Positions 21,790 through 30,275 are shown, numbered from the stretch's first letter. The stretch: DNA of 36,008 nt from Candidatus Bathyarchaeota archaeon (GCA_005882895.1 VBBD01000065.1:1-36008); one strand, 5' to 3'. Numbers and translations: made by a program. Notes: generated by a model not told the origin, from the sequence alone.

Positions 21790-23745
21790 TTGATCCGCGA
21801 AGTCCAACTCTCCAACTTCATGTCCTACAAGAACACAAGCATCCCGCTCCGACCCGGCCTAAACCTGATCATAGGACCAAACGGTGCAGGAAAATCTTCC
21901 ATACTGCTCGCAATCTCCGTCGTCCTAGGTCAAGCTTACACTGAGCGAGCGAAAAAACTCAGCGAGCTCATACGCTGGAACGAACAAGAAGCGCGTATCT
22001 CTCTTCTTCTGGACAACGAAGTACCCAAGGGTGCTAGACCGTTTCCGCAGGCGAGGTCCGACAAAGTCCTCCTCACCAGAGTTCTCAAAAGATCTGGAGA
22101 CTACCACTACTTGCTCAATAACAAGCCAATCAGCAAGATCAACCTAGTCGAGGGACTATCTAGGATAGGACTCAACCCTGACAACATGCTGGTCATAATG
22201 CACCAGCTCATGGTCGGACGATTCGGCTCAGTTAGCCCGATAGACAAGCTACTCCTTCTGGAAGATGCTGTGGGGTTTGCAGCTTATCGTCGAGAAGTAC
22301 TCGAGGCATCCTCTCGATTGCAGAAACTCACAACTGAACGGGAGACAATGTCTTCAGTCCTGGAGGGCACGAAAGAGACCTATTTGCACTGGCAGCGGGA
22401 GTACGAGAAGTATGAGCTGAAGAGGAAGCTTGAAGACCAGTTCAAGGACCTCCAGAGAGAACTCATATGGAGACGTATCATCAGAAGAGAATCCTCACAA
22501 AAACGGGTGAAAGACCGAATCTCCTCCCTGCAAGGCAAGATAGTGGAAACGAGGGAAGAGTTCGAAACATCTCACAAACAACACCAACAGGTCCTAACCG
22601 TCCTCGCAAGGGTCTCCGAAGAGCTAGAAGAACTCAGGGAAGAACACCTGAAGCTTGAGCACGGTCGTGGCCTTCGAGCCGGTTCACTGGAATGGATCTC
22701 AAGAATCACTGATCTCCTTCGTACACAGCAAGAAGTCTTGACTACCCTTCAGCAAAAGGCCCGTGATGTTAGCTTGTCAACGGAGAACGACCAGCTGAGT
22801 CAGGTGTTGTCGGACTTAGTTGAAGAGCATGAGAAAATTTCGATCACTGCCAAGACAGCCGATCAAGACTTCGAGAAAGTACGCACAGGGATTACCGAGC
22901 TAACTTCACAACTCACCAAGAATACCGACGTCCTCATAGAATCGAGAGTCAAGAAAGAGGTCAGCAACTTCAAGCTCGCATTAATGGAACAGGAGGTTCA
23001 AGAGCTCGAGGTCCAGCTTCGGATTGGCCAAGAGGAAATCGAACCCCTTAGAACGCAGGCTTCCCAGCTCGGACCGGTATTCGAGAATCCCAGAGACCTC
23101 CAGCAGATCTCGTTAGATGTCGCTTCTGTTCAAGAACGGTTGCGCCCACTAGCACATCTTTCCGCCGAAGTCGAGAAGATGTACAAGAACTATGGAGACC
23201 TCTACGAGGATCTAAAGAAGAAGGCTGAGGTTGTGGAGCAGAACAGGTCCGAAGTTCTTGGCGAACTGAGAGAACGCTTCGACCGATGGAAGACTGTTAT
23301 GGACAAGTTGCTTGAAGAACTCTCCGCGAGATACAACGCTTTGCTCTCGGAGGTGGAATCAAAGGGACGAATCGTCATCAAAGCCTCCAAAGATATTGAG
23401 AAGGCGGGCCTCGAGCTCTACGCAGGGTTCAAGGGTAACGAACCAGTATCGCTGGACGGTCTAGCCCCCAGTGGGGGTGAACGCACGGTCGCGCTAATCG
23501 CGTTTCTTCTCTCCCTACAACAGTTCATCTCATCTCCTTTCCGGGCAATCGATGAGTTCGACGTTCACATGGACCCGCGAAACCGGGAAACAGTATCCAA
23601 GCTCATCCATGCCGCTGCAAAAGCAAGTGACTCGAGCCAGTACATCGCGATAACCCCTGGACAAGTGACACTTCCAGAGGACAATGTCCACGTTATCGTA
23701 GTCCAGAACGTCGAGGGCAGTTCGATTGTCAAGGAGCTAGCATAA
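21790..23745 (+). CDS. Hinge-less SMC-superfamily ATPase, Smc6/coalescin-like
   Basis: About 651 residues: an ABC-type head split by roughly 380 residues of coiled coil. The N-terminal half-head has IREVQLSNFMSYKNTSIPLRPGLNLIIGPNGAGKSSILLAISVVLG (Walker A GPNGAGKSS). The C-terminal half-head has the signature LAPSGGERTVALIAFLL and Walker B FRAIDEFDVHMDPRNRE, which is strikingly like Smc6. The coil lacks a globular hinge or a Rad50 CxxC hook, and the whole is about half the length of a true SMC. Hinge-less SMC-type proteins such as coalescin (ClsN) organise crenarchaeal chromosomes, so a chromosome role is plausible. Two small genes follow within bases. The TTG at 21790 fits the head start better than the TTG at 21718, which abuts the TATA-like element. 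Confidence 0.85.
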   Translation: MIREVQLSNFMSYKNTSIPLRPGLNLIIGPNGAGKSSILLAISVVLGQAYTERAKKLSELIRWNEQEARISLLLDNEVPKGARPFPQARSDKVLLTRVLKRSGDYHYLLNNKPISKINLVEGLSRIGLNPDNMLVIMHQLMVGRFGSVSPIDKLLLLEDAVGFAAYRREVLEASSRLQKLTTERETMSSVLEGTKETYLHWQREYEKYELKRKLEDQFKDLQRELIWRRIIRRESSQKRVKDRISSLQGKIVETREEFETSHKQHQQVLTVLARVSEELEELREEHLKLEHGRGLRAGSLEWISRITDLLRTQQEVLTTLQQKARDVSLSTENDQLSQVLSDLVEEHEKISITAKTADQDFEKVRTGITELTSQLTKNTDVLIESRVKKEVSNFKLALMEQEVQELEVQLRIGQEEIEPLRTQASQLGPVFENPRDLQQISLDVASVQERLRPLAHLSAEVEKMYKNYGDLYEDLKKKAEVVEQNRSEVLGELRERFDRWKTVMDKLLEELSARYNALLSEVESKGRIVIKASKDIEKAGLELYAGFKGNEPVSLDGLAPSGGERTVALIAFLLSLQQFISSPFRAIDEFDVHMDPRNRETVSKLIHAAAKASDSSQYIAITPGQVTLPEDNVHVIVVQNVEGSSIVKELA

Positions 23746-23747
23746 CC

Positions 23748-24542
23748 ATGACGGAGAAGGTCCGCCGATTGTCCGGAAGACGAGAATTGGAAGAATTAAT
23801 TCAGACGTGTATCTCGATCGAGAACCGCAGGTTCAACCCGTTCCTCTTGGACATCACTGAAGCTCTTCGGATCATACGACGACACTCGAACCAGTTGCGC
23901 ACGATAGATGACCATCTACTCGATATGCGAGCCATCACTAGCGTGGCTAGGGTTGTCGGGTTGCAGAGTGCGAATCTCAGATTCCAGTCCAGCGCCCTCT
24001 TTGTCGATCCTAGCATGGTGCAACAGAAGCTCGATTCACTCTCGAGAGAACAAATGGCAGAGTTTCTCCTTCTCTCATGGCATCCAATAGTAGAGCTGGA
24101 ACAGCTCACACTAGCGTCGACCAAAGAGGCGAAAGAATTTTGGGAAAGGATGCTATCGTTCTTCGAGCGAAGAAAGAGGCTTCACCTTGGACCCTTCGTC
24201 AGCCCTGATGCAGCTGACTTTGAGGAACTGGCGCGAATGCATGTGGTCGAAGAGAAGGCGTACACGAGAAAAATGCAGGACCTTTGGAAGGAGCTCAAGG
24301 AGAGCGCTGAGAAGGACGAGAGAGTGGACTACTGGAACTTTATTAGAGGCTCGGACTTTGCTGCAACTATTGCTCGAGCCCAACTTGTCAGCTTTCTCGT
24401 CACCTATGGTTACGCGAACTTGCAACGAAAGGGGAACAGCATGTTCCTGGTCCCGAAAGCAAGACCTGATCCTCACCCCGAAGGGTCACCGCTCAGCTTT
24501 CCCATCCCCATCACAAAGGAGGTTTTGATACGGGCGAAGTAA
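23748..24542 (+). CDS. SMC-operon partner 1, helical protein with C-terminal winged-helix-like region
   Basis: 264 residues, starting at ATG two bases after the SMC-like stop, so co-transcribed. It is largely alpha-helical: VRRLSGRRELEELIQTCISIENRRFNPFLLDITEALRIIRRH in the N-terminal part, AREMQDLWKELKES-type helices in the middle. The C-terminal DFAATIARAQLVSFLVTYGYANLQRKGNSMFLVPK looks like a winged helix. The layout recalls kleisin-like subunits (ScpA, MukF) that bridge SMC heads, but I see no sequence match and infer the role from position only. Confidence 0.65.
   Translation: MTEKVRRLSGRRELEELIQTCISIENRRFNPFLLDITEALRIIRRHSNQLRTIDDHLLDMRAITSVARVVGLQSANLRFQSSALFVDPSMVQQKLDSLSREQMAEFLLLSWHPIVELEQLTLASTKEAKEFWERMLSFFERRKRLHLGPFVSPDAADFEELARMHVVEEKAYTRKMQDLWKELKESAEKDERVDYWNFIRGSDFAATIARAQLVSFLVTYGYANLQRKGNSMFLVPKARPDPHPEGSPLSFPIPITKEVLIRAK
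24518..24523 (+). promoter_or_regulatory. Shine-Dalgarno pointing to an ACG start
   Basis: GGAGGT is a perfect match to the anti-SD. Six bases later is an in-frame ACG (24530), the most likely initiation codon of the third gene of the SMC operon. Confidence 0.4.
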
Positions 24543-25156
24543 AGGACGAACCGCCCTACTACAATGAAAAGGTCAAGCGAGCAGCACACATGCTCTTCTT
24601 CAAACGGGGAAGAGTACCTGGTGCAAGATCGTGGGAGTTGAAAACAGGACTCGGAAAAGGGTACACGAAAGTTCTGGAACAACTGGATGAGAGTCTGAAG
24701 GACCTGGACCTTGAAGTCAAGAAGGTCGAACCGCAGACTCTGTCTGATTACAAACCAGGACCAGACGACGGGGAAGAAGAATCCCGATATTTCGTCCGCC
24801 TCAAGGGGACACTGGCTCCGAAGGAAGCGAGACTGTGCGGATGGAGAATCGACAATCTCGCAGCCTTAGCGGCCGCCTTGGCGCTTGTAGTATCCAAACA
24901 AGGGAGGAGCGAAAGAAAGGAATTGGAAACGATCATCGGCAACAAAGCAGGACGCTGGAGAGCACTGACCCTAATGGACACATTCCTCCGATCAGGATAT
25001 TTGGAAGAAGACGAGGAAGGACTAGTCAAGCTTGGCTGGCGGACCCGCGCCGAGCTCGATCTCCCAAGCCTGATGATGCTGCTCGCCGAATCAAAGGCAC
25101 CGTCCGCAGAGAGTAGCGAGCCTGTTGAAGATGATCAGGCGTCGATCGAAGGTTGA
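24530..25156 (+). CDS. SMC-operon partner 2, winged-helix (KITE/MukE-like) protein
   Basis: The reading frame is open upstream of the ATG at 24590 and the upstream codons look coding (GEVKDEPPYYNEKVKRAAHMLFFKRGRVPG). No ATG, GTG or TTG occurs in frame there. A perfect GGAGGT six bases before an ACG at 24530 suggests an ACG start, giving about 208 residues and a 13-base overlap with partner 1. The middle contains a segment LAALAAALALVVSKQGRSERKELETIIGNKAGRWRALTLMDTFLRSGYLEEDEEGLVKLG, a likely winged helix of the kind found in MukE or ScpB/Nse1-type subunits. The tail is acidic. The function is inferred from gene context. Confidence 0.65.
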   Translation, partial: TGEVKDEPPYYNEKVKRAAHMLFFKRGRVPGARSWELKTGLGKGYTKVLEQLDESLKDLDLEVKKVEPQTLSDYKPGPDDGEEESRYFVRLKGTLAPKEARLCGWRIDNLAALAAALALVVSKQGRSERKELETIIGNKAGRWRALTLMDTFLRSGYLEEDEEGLVKLGWRTRAELDLPSLMMLLAESKAPSAESSEPVEDDQASIEG

Positions 25157-25542
25157 ATACTCTCTAGGTATCTCTTTCCTTGAGGCACAGCGGCCGCGCA
25201 TAGTTTGTCGAAGGGCAGAATCTTCTCGTCCCACTCTGAGACCTCTTCGGGACGGAGCTTTAGAAATCCCTTATCTTCGCTGACTGTGCCCCACACCAGC
25301 ATGTAGCGGCGGTCAGTGTAGCCCCCCGTTGGGATTCCGGTTATGTGGTTGAAGAGAACTCCGACTCGACCGCGGGTCATTGTTGCGGGGACGCTGGGTT
25401 TCTTCAGGAGAATCTCACCGTTCTCGGAGAGGATAAAGTCTGTTGCAACACTGAACGGGAAACCGTCTGTGTCGATCCAGGTGACTATGCCGTATCGGAA
25501 CAGTGATAGCCTGTCTGGGTCAATGAGACCTAATGTGGTCAA
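25135..25542 (-). CDS. FMN-binding split-barrel-like protein, short
   Basis: 135 residues starting at a TTG that overlaps the stop of the upstream gene (TTGA at 25542-25539). A GGAGG ten bases upstream supports it; longer versions in this frame run inside the neighbour and look like noise. The core RYGIVTWIDTDGFPFSVATDFILSENGEILLKKP with GRVGVLFNHIT resembles a pyridoxamine-phosphate-oxidase-like split barrel. The C-terminal part includes LRPEEVSEWDEKILPFDKLC. Its coupling to a second split-barrel gene suggests a heteromer. Confidence 0.6.
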   Translation of the reverse strand: MTTLGLIDPDRLSLFRYGIVTWIDTDGFPFSVATDFILSENGEILLKKPSVPATMTRGRVGVLFNHITGIPTGGYTDRRYMLVWGTVSEDKGFLKLRPEEVSEWDEKILPFDKLCAAAVPQGKRYLESIQPSIDA

Positions 25543-26009
25543 AGGTTGATTGCCTCCGCGGGTTTGGAGGTGTCTCCGTTCTTCCATGCAAGTATCTTCT
25601 TTGGTTCTATTTCGACCACGATTCTTTTCCAGAACCAGGCGAATTGGTCCCGGGCCGCAAGGAATCCGTCGATGTAAGGCTCCTTCTTGCGCCACATAGG
25701 GAGGTATCGTTCCCATCCATGGTCAAGGTCGGAATCATCGCATTTTGCAATGCCTTGGACGAGGACGACATGCTTCTCAACTCCACTGCCTTCCGGGTTG
25801 GAGAAGAGTAGCGATACTTTCGGGTTCTTCTTCATATGTTCAATCTTGCGCGAGAACAATATGCTGGATGTCACAGCGAACCTAGGAGGATTATTGTCAT
25901 AGAAGAATAGTAGCGGAAACGTCACAGGCTTCCCGTTATCTATCGATGTGAATTCGCAGATCAAGTATCGATCGAAAACGGATTGAACCCAGGTCGGAGC
26001 TTTCATCAA
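25539..26009 (-). CDS. Pyridoxamine 5'-phosphate oxidase-like split-barrel protein
   Basis: 156 residues. ICEFTSIDNGKPVTFPLLFFYDNNPPRFAVTSSILFSRKIEHMKKNPKVSLLFSNPEG and VVLVQGIAKCDDSDL match the FMN/F420 split-barrel pattern. The C-terminal WFWKRIVVEIEPKKILAWKNGD is the usual last strand. The substrate is unknown. Its TGA overlaps the TTG of the next minus-strand gene, another split barrel. Confidence 0.75.
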   Translation of the reverse strand: MMKAPTWVQSVFDRYLICEFTSIDNGKPVTFPLLFFYDNNPPRFAVTSSILFSRKIEHMKKNPKVSLLFSNPEGSGVEKHVVLVQGIAKCDDSDLDHGWERYLPMWRKKEPYIDGFLAARDQFAWFWKRIVVEIEPKKILAWKNGDTSKPAEAINL

Positions 26010-26073
26010 CCTATTCGACCTTGCGGGTGCGCGTGTGGCAACTCCTTGGCTATAAGACCGCCGATTGAACTGT

Positions 26074-27165
26074 TCATGCTTGCTTCGGGATCTGTCTAAG
26101 AAACTCCTTAGGATATTGTTTCGAGTTCAGCAGTGTCAGGAACTCTCCTTTCTTGATAGATGCTCTCGCGGATTCCAGCTCAGTTCTCTGAGCCAGATGA
26201 TCGTGGACCTTCGCCTTTGCTAGCACGTCCAAGACTTTGCCTTCGTAGAAGGGTTCCAGGTCCTTCCCTTGGCAAACAGCGCAGTTGCAGCTTGTCGAGT
26301 TTCCTCTGATCTCTTCATAGTCTCTCTTCTTCAGCGCTCCCCAGCCTTTTCGGTCGAAAACATTGATCACCTCTTTCGTAAGCGGTGTTGGTGGCGGTGG
26401 GACGATCCATCTGGAGAAGCTGTCTATGCTGAACATTGGAAGGATCATTCCTTGGCTGCAGGGGATCGGGCTTCTTCCGAGCCGTACCTTCGGTGGAACT
26501 TGGAACGCATGGAGCCAGACCCCAGGCTTCCTCCTCTTGAATTCCTCCATTACTCGGAGAGCGTGGTAGTGGAACGCGCCTCGGAGATCAATCCCCACCT
26601 GAGCTGACTCATGCTTCTCAACCATCTTGACTACTTTTCCGAAGACTTCCTTGTTGTCGGTGGCTTGCATGATCGGCATCAACGGTTTCTCGACGCCGCG
26701 CTCTTCCATCCAGCGTTCCGCGAAGCGGAGCTGACCATCAAAATCCTCCGGAGACATGTCAACCGTGTGCTGGACCGTGATGATGTCGAGTCCCGCAAGA
26801 TATTGTAGGTCCAGGATCGTTTTCAGGTCTTGGGTCTCTTTCACCATGGCTCCGCCCTTAAAGGCTAGGTAGAGGAGACGAACAGCGTCAGGGCTCGTTT
26901 CTCTAGATAGGAATCTCGCGGTAGACTTCAGAGCCTCTTCCTGAGTGAGAATTCTCTTGATCGTGTCGGGCGGGGCGAGCCGGGCGAGAACTGCTACTTC
27001 TCCAGGTAGTGGCTCTTTTACACCTGCTGGCTTGAGCGCGTTTCTCTCAGGACTGATAGGGAATCTGTTGGGAAGGGGAATCCGACGTTGTCCGATCCGG
27101 AGCTCGGACTGACTCGCGCTGGTCTCGGAGTCAACTTTGATCTGGGCTAGCTGGATTGTGGACAT
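26074..27165 (-). CDS. Divergent TGT-like protein (tRNA-guanine transglycosylase fold)
   Basis: 363 residues. The C-terminal part has CNCAVC (C-x-C-x2-C) followed about 26 residues later by H in VHDHLAQRTEL, which is the TGT zinc site. The middle contains TVQHTVDMSPEDFDGQLRFAERWM and QVGIDLRGAFHYHALRVMEEFKRRKPGVWLHAFQVPP, compatible with the TIM barrel. Usual TGT landmarks such as the GGLAVGE motif and a clear catalytic DFxxPxD are not visible. It is shorter than archaeosine TGT and lacks a PUA domain. So it is probably a paralogue with another substrate or no transglycosylase activity. Confidence 0.65.
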   Translation of the reverse strand: MSTIQLAQIKVDSETSASQSELRIGQRRIPLPNRFPISPERNALKPAGVKEPLPGEVAVLARLAPPDTIKRILTQEEALKSTARFLSRETSPDAVRLLYLAFKGGAMVKETQDLKTILDLQYLAGLDIITVQHTVDMSPEDFDGQLRFAERWMEERGVEKPLMPIMQATDNKEVFGKVVKMVEKHESAQVGIDLRGAFHYHALRVMEEFKRRKPGVWLHAFQVPPKVRLGRSPIPCSQGMILPMFSIDSFSRWIVPPPPTPLTKEVINVFDRKGWGALKKRDYEEIRGNSTSCNCAVCQGKDLEPFYEGKVLDVLAKAKVHDHLAQRTELESARASIKKGEFLTLLNSKQYPKEFLRQIPKQA

Positions 27166-27219
27166 TACTAGGGAACATGCCAGGGTCAGGTAGAAAGAGG
27201 CTTCGATTAAGCAGCGAGC

Positions 27220-28572
27220 CTAGTATTCTTGGTCGTTTGACTGGGTGCCTTCTTCGGCGGGTTCAGTAACCGTTTCATTGGGCTCTGAAAGCGGTTCATT
27301 TGGTTCCGCAACCTGTTCGCTGGGTGCCGCTTCCTCAACCCTCTCCTCATGCGGGGTCTCTGGTGGCTTCAATGACTTCTTCCATGGCAGTCGGAATAAT
27401 GCATGGCGAGGCTGCTCTAGTACAGGCGAAGAAGCCTCTGGAGTCTGGCCAGTCATTTTAGCTTTGAAAGCACTCAACTCTACCGATGCAAGGTGTCTTC
27501 TTATCAGGAACATCATAGTGAATATGCCAGCCGCGAAGACGGTAGCGTTGACGATGATTGAGAGGTCGATTCTAGTTATTGGGACTTGGAGTATGAAGTA
27601 GAACTGTGCGACTGCATAGACTGAGCCGAACGCAAATACTAGAAAGGGTAGAACTTGGCTCCAGCGCCGGTCCGCACGTGTAACCGTCTTCCTCGCAAAT
27701 GTTTGCATCGCGCCGATGACGGAAACCAGCATCAGCCCGCTATCAACGAGAGGATTGGAGGGCTGGTTTTGCGTGATGTATCCAATCGCGATGATCGTTG
27801 CTCGGTAGAGCAGGTAGCCCCAGAGAACCAGGAAGGTTCCTCCTGCGAAGACGGCCGCTTGGGGCTTCTTCTGTACTATTACTCGCCATCCCCAGAGTGC
27901 TGTGAAGAAGTAGGTTGCGAGCAGCAGTACTGTCAAAATCATTGTCCAGATGATTATCTTGTCGGTCGCCCCCTGAACGTTTCGGTATGTCGAGCTTAGC
28001 CAGTTTGAAATTGCCCATACGCCGTATGTTAGTGGCGCGATTGGGAGGAAGAGTGTTGAAATTCCCAGGGTTCTCATCAGTTTCTTTGCGTGTCCTTCGC
28101 CGGTCAGTCCTCTTTCGACTTTGACCAGGAGTTGGGACACTGGAGCAGCGATGAAGTAGGCTTGTAGGAGGATCCATGTGTAGAAGATTAGGATGAATGC
28201 AGGGAATATGGGGAGAGCTTCTACCGCCCCTGCTTGTTGGACCCAGTATGCGATGCCGGCGATCATCGGCGTGTAGGCTATGATGAGTATGATGACACGT
28301 CTTGTCATTCTTGAGAACAGGATTGAGTTTCTGAATTTTTCGAGGAGGGCGAGCGGGGTTAGGACGAGGTATACTCCAGTAGTGCTGGCGCCGGCGATGA
28401 AGATGAGTGTCCATGCTTGCGCAAGTCCAAGGATGGCGCCGACGTAGGCGGTTGCGAATAGGAACGCCATTAGTATTGTGAAGATTAGTGTGTGTCCTCG
28501 TACGCCTGGAGATAGGAGTAGCCTGATCGAGATCGGGAGATAGAACCTAGACTTCTGCTCTGGTAAGGTCAA
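27220..28572 (-). CDS. Large polytopic membrane protein with acidic tail
   Basis: 450 residues with about ten to twelve membrane segments from residue 28 to about 365. The last 60 residues are soluble and rich in Glu and Pro, with a repeated EPNEx(L/V)xEP pattern (AEPNEPLSEPNETVTEPAEE). I recognise no transporter or enzyme motif. It lies downstream of no obvious partner; the TGT-like gene follows on the same strand 55 bases later. Confidence 0.65.
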   Translation of the reverse strand: MTLPEQKSRFYLPISIRLLLSPGVRGHTLIFTILMAFLFATAYVGAILGLAQAWTLIFIAGASTTGVYLVLTPLALLEKFRNSILFSRMTRRVIILIIAYTPMIAGIAYWVQQAGAVEALPIFPAFILIFYTWILLQAYFIAAPVSQLLVKVERGLTGEGHAKKLMRTLGISTLFLPIAPLTYGVWAISNWLSSTYRNVQGATDKIIIWTMILTVLLLATYFFTALWGWRVIVQKKPQAAVFAGGTFLVLWGYLLYRATIIAIGYITQNQPSNPLVDSGLMLVSVIGAMQTFARKTVTRADRRWSQVLPFLVFAFGSVYAVAQFYFILQVPITRIDLSIIVNATVFAAGIFTMMFLIRRHLASVELSAFKAKMTGQTPEASSPVLEQPRHALFRLPWKKSLKPPETPHEERVEEAAPSEQVAEPNEPLSEPNETVTEPAEEGTQSNDQEY

Positions 28573-28821
28573 AACTTGGTCGCGCTAGGCTAGCCTAGGT
28601 TACTGGTCTACGGGACGAAGCCTAATCATTTCTACGATACCGGCCCTTGGCTTGGCTCGTAACTGAGCTAACCCCATTTCCAGGCGGGCCTTCGAATTGG
28701 CGCTGTAGCCTGGCTATTGCCTTTTGTGAGCCTTGGTCCAAGGGGTTATATGGAGTTACTAAAGGCGCGGTCTCAAGGTCGTCCGGAATTGGTCGAAGCT
28801 CACTATCATCCAAAGGGCGAG

Positions 28822-29100
28822 ATGAAGAGGCATGTTCGCGCTTTCATCTACGTGGCTGCGGTCTTGGGCAAAGAGTCGAAGGTTGCTGACGCATTGTTCA
28901 AGCTTGCAGAAGTCAAGGAGGTTCATGTCATTCCGGGCAGGCATGACATCATGGCTGTTGTCGAGGTCCCTAGAAAGCTTCTGGAGCCTGACGCGCAGAG
29001 CATCTACTGGTTCATAGTTGAACGTATCAAGACGATCGGCGATGTCACCGATACTGAAACACTTATTCCGATAGTCTCGGCTTCGAAATGGTCTGACTAG
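28822..29100 (+). CDS. Stand-alone Lrp/AsnC effector-binding (RAM) domain protein
   Basis: 92 residues from the ATG at 28822 (MKRHVRAFIYVAAVLGKESKVADALFKLAEVKEVHVIPGRHDIMAVVEV). The fold is the RAM domain: two beta-alpha-beta units, the V-x-G-x-H/Y-D-I/L core in HVIPGRHDIM, and the ending GDVTDTETLIPI. It lacks the DNA-binding HTH of full Lrp/AsnC proteins. Such stand-alone domains bind amino acids and can modulate full-length regulators. A longer frame starting at 28717 exists, but the TATA-like TTATAT at 28744 argues for the shorter form. Confidence 0.8.
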   Translation: MKRHVRAFIYVAAVLGKESKVADALFKLAEVKEVHVIPGRHDIMAVVEVPRKLLEPDAQSIYWFIVERIKTIGDVTDTETLIPIVSASKWSD

Positions 29101-29215
29101 ACTCTCGACCACTCATCCCACGCGAATCGGTTTAGTTTCGCTGGCCAATCCGGAGAGTGCCCTCATGCGTCACGAGGCCGAGTCGCTAGACCCCCTATTT
29201 TCCAAAAACCATTTC

Positions 29216-29371
29216 CTGTCTGGCACCGCTTCCGGGCGAGACGGGCCGATCAGGGCGCAATGCGGGCTCAGATGGCATTGGAAAGATAATGATAATGACA
29301 ATTCCGAACGGATTTCGGAAGAGTCATGTGAGCGTTCCCGGATTCTAGTTCAGGGCAGGTATTGGGCGATT
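29216..29371 (+). repeat. Dispersed intergenic element, copy A
   Basis: Starts CTGTCTGGCA (29216) and ends with GATTCTAGTTCAGGGC (29341-29356) and TATTGGGCGA. It shares GCGAG, TCAGGGCGCA-like and GGCT blocks with copy B at the same offsets; spacing between the two main blocks is 125 bases. Confidence 0.6.
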
Positions 29372-29454
29372 TCACGACCGGAAAGCTTCCTGTCAACCGC
29401 TCTTGCGTCGTAAAGTCGTTGAACAATACCCCACTTTTCTGGAGAGGTCATTCG

Positions 29455-29617
29455 CTGTCTGGCAGGGATTCCACGCGAGTCTCCGGATTCAGGGCACAGT
29501 TCAGGCTTAGGTGCCGAGGCGAAACTTGCGGGTTTTGTCTCCCTATTAAGAACGATTTCTCGGCCAGTGTAGGGAAGGGCTCCCAGATTCGAGATCAGGG
29601 CTGATTTTGGGCGAGTT
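29455..29617 (+). repeat. Dispersed intergenic element, copy B
   Basis: Starts CTGTCTGGCAGGGATTCC (29455) and reaches GATTCGAGATCAGGGCT (29586-29602) and TTTTGGGCGAG. The 131-base block spacing equals that of copy C on the minus strand near 20 kb. Homology to copy A also extends about 55 bases upstream (TGCGTC start). Confidence 0.6.
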
Positions 29618-29946
29618 CGCCAGAATTCTTGTTGCGTCATTTACGCCCGTTTCTCCGTCTAACTTTTCAGGTCCGGATCTGAGTCGAGTTGTCGGTGGGC
29701 TTTTTTGGTTTCACTGGGAATCTGCTCGAATCTTGAAAGCAGCTAGTTTCGGTTGTTCGGAGGGGCTACCGGATCAAAATCAGGAGGATCCGGCTAGCGA
29801 GGACGGCTTCAACAAAAGCGTCCCGCGGATCGGTCGCTTGCGATACTTGAGGTCGGGAGATTGTTGTCTGGCTCCTTTCCATAAGGTATCAATACGAATG
29901 TTGCCATGGGCTCATGATATAAGGGGCGCCGATGGTTTCCACTTAA

Positions 29947-30207
29947 TTACCTCAGTTTGCTCCTGACAATTCCATTGGCAACCAAGAAGAGATTGTGGAT
30001 TCCACAAGCCTCGATCATCACAAGTTGTGCATTCTCCGGGCTGGCTTCGATTTCAGTGGAGATGCATTTCTTCATCCGGGCGAGGTGCCCTCTGTGCAGG
30101 TCAGTCCACATCATTGGCGTCCTTCCGATGATCAGTTCGACCAAATCTTTGGAACGCCGAACAAGATGTTTCTCAACCCGTATATTGGGTTTAGCAGTGA
30201 CAGTCAT
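29947..30207 (-). CDS. Small conserved-looking hypothetical protein
   Basis: 86 residues: IRVEKHLVRRSKDLVELIIGRTPMMWTDLHRGHLARMKKCISTEIEASPENAQLVMIEACGIHNLFLVANGIVRSKLR. Composition is protein-like with helices in the first half and hydrophobic strand/helix near the end. Overlapping plus-strand frames look less real. It is divergent from the phosphoribosyltransferase gene. Confidence 0.45.
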   Translation of the reverse strand: MTVTAKPNIRVEKHLVRRSKDLVELIIGRTPMMWTDLHRGHLARMKKCISTEIEASPENAQLVMIEACGIHNLFLVANGIVRSKLR

Positions 30208-30275
30208 CAGCTGACTAACAAAGGCTTAATGGAACAAGAATTCGAAACCCAGAAAGCTTCACGGGTCTTGATCCA

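Larger units (their letters stand above)
29101..29946. other. Long non-coding region with tandem element copies
   Basis: About 850 bases without a convincing gene, unusual for this compact genome. It holds two tandem copies of a roughly 240-base degenerate unit. Open frames crossing it have no protein-like composition. The right third (29700-29946) shows nothing I can name. Confidence 0.6.

Noticed and set aside
27743-28414. 223-codon minus-strand frame inside the large membrane protein
   Set aside because: It is a frame-shifted reading rich in His, Arg and Pro; the other frame has clean membrane segments.
29607-29966. 119-codon plus-strand frame in the long intergenic region
   Set aside because: It overlaps the end of element copy B and shows no protein-like pattern or good ribosome-binding site.
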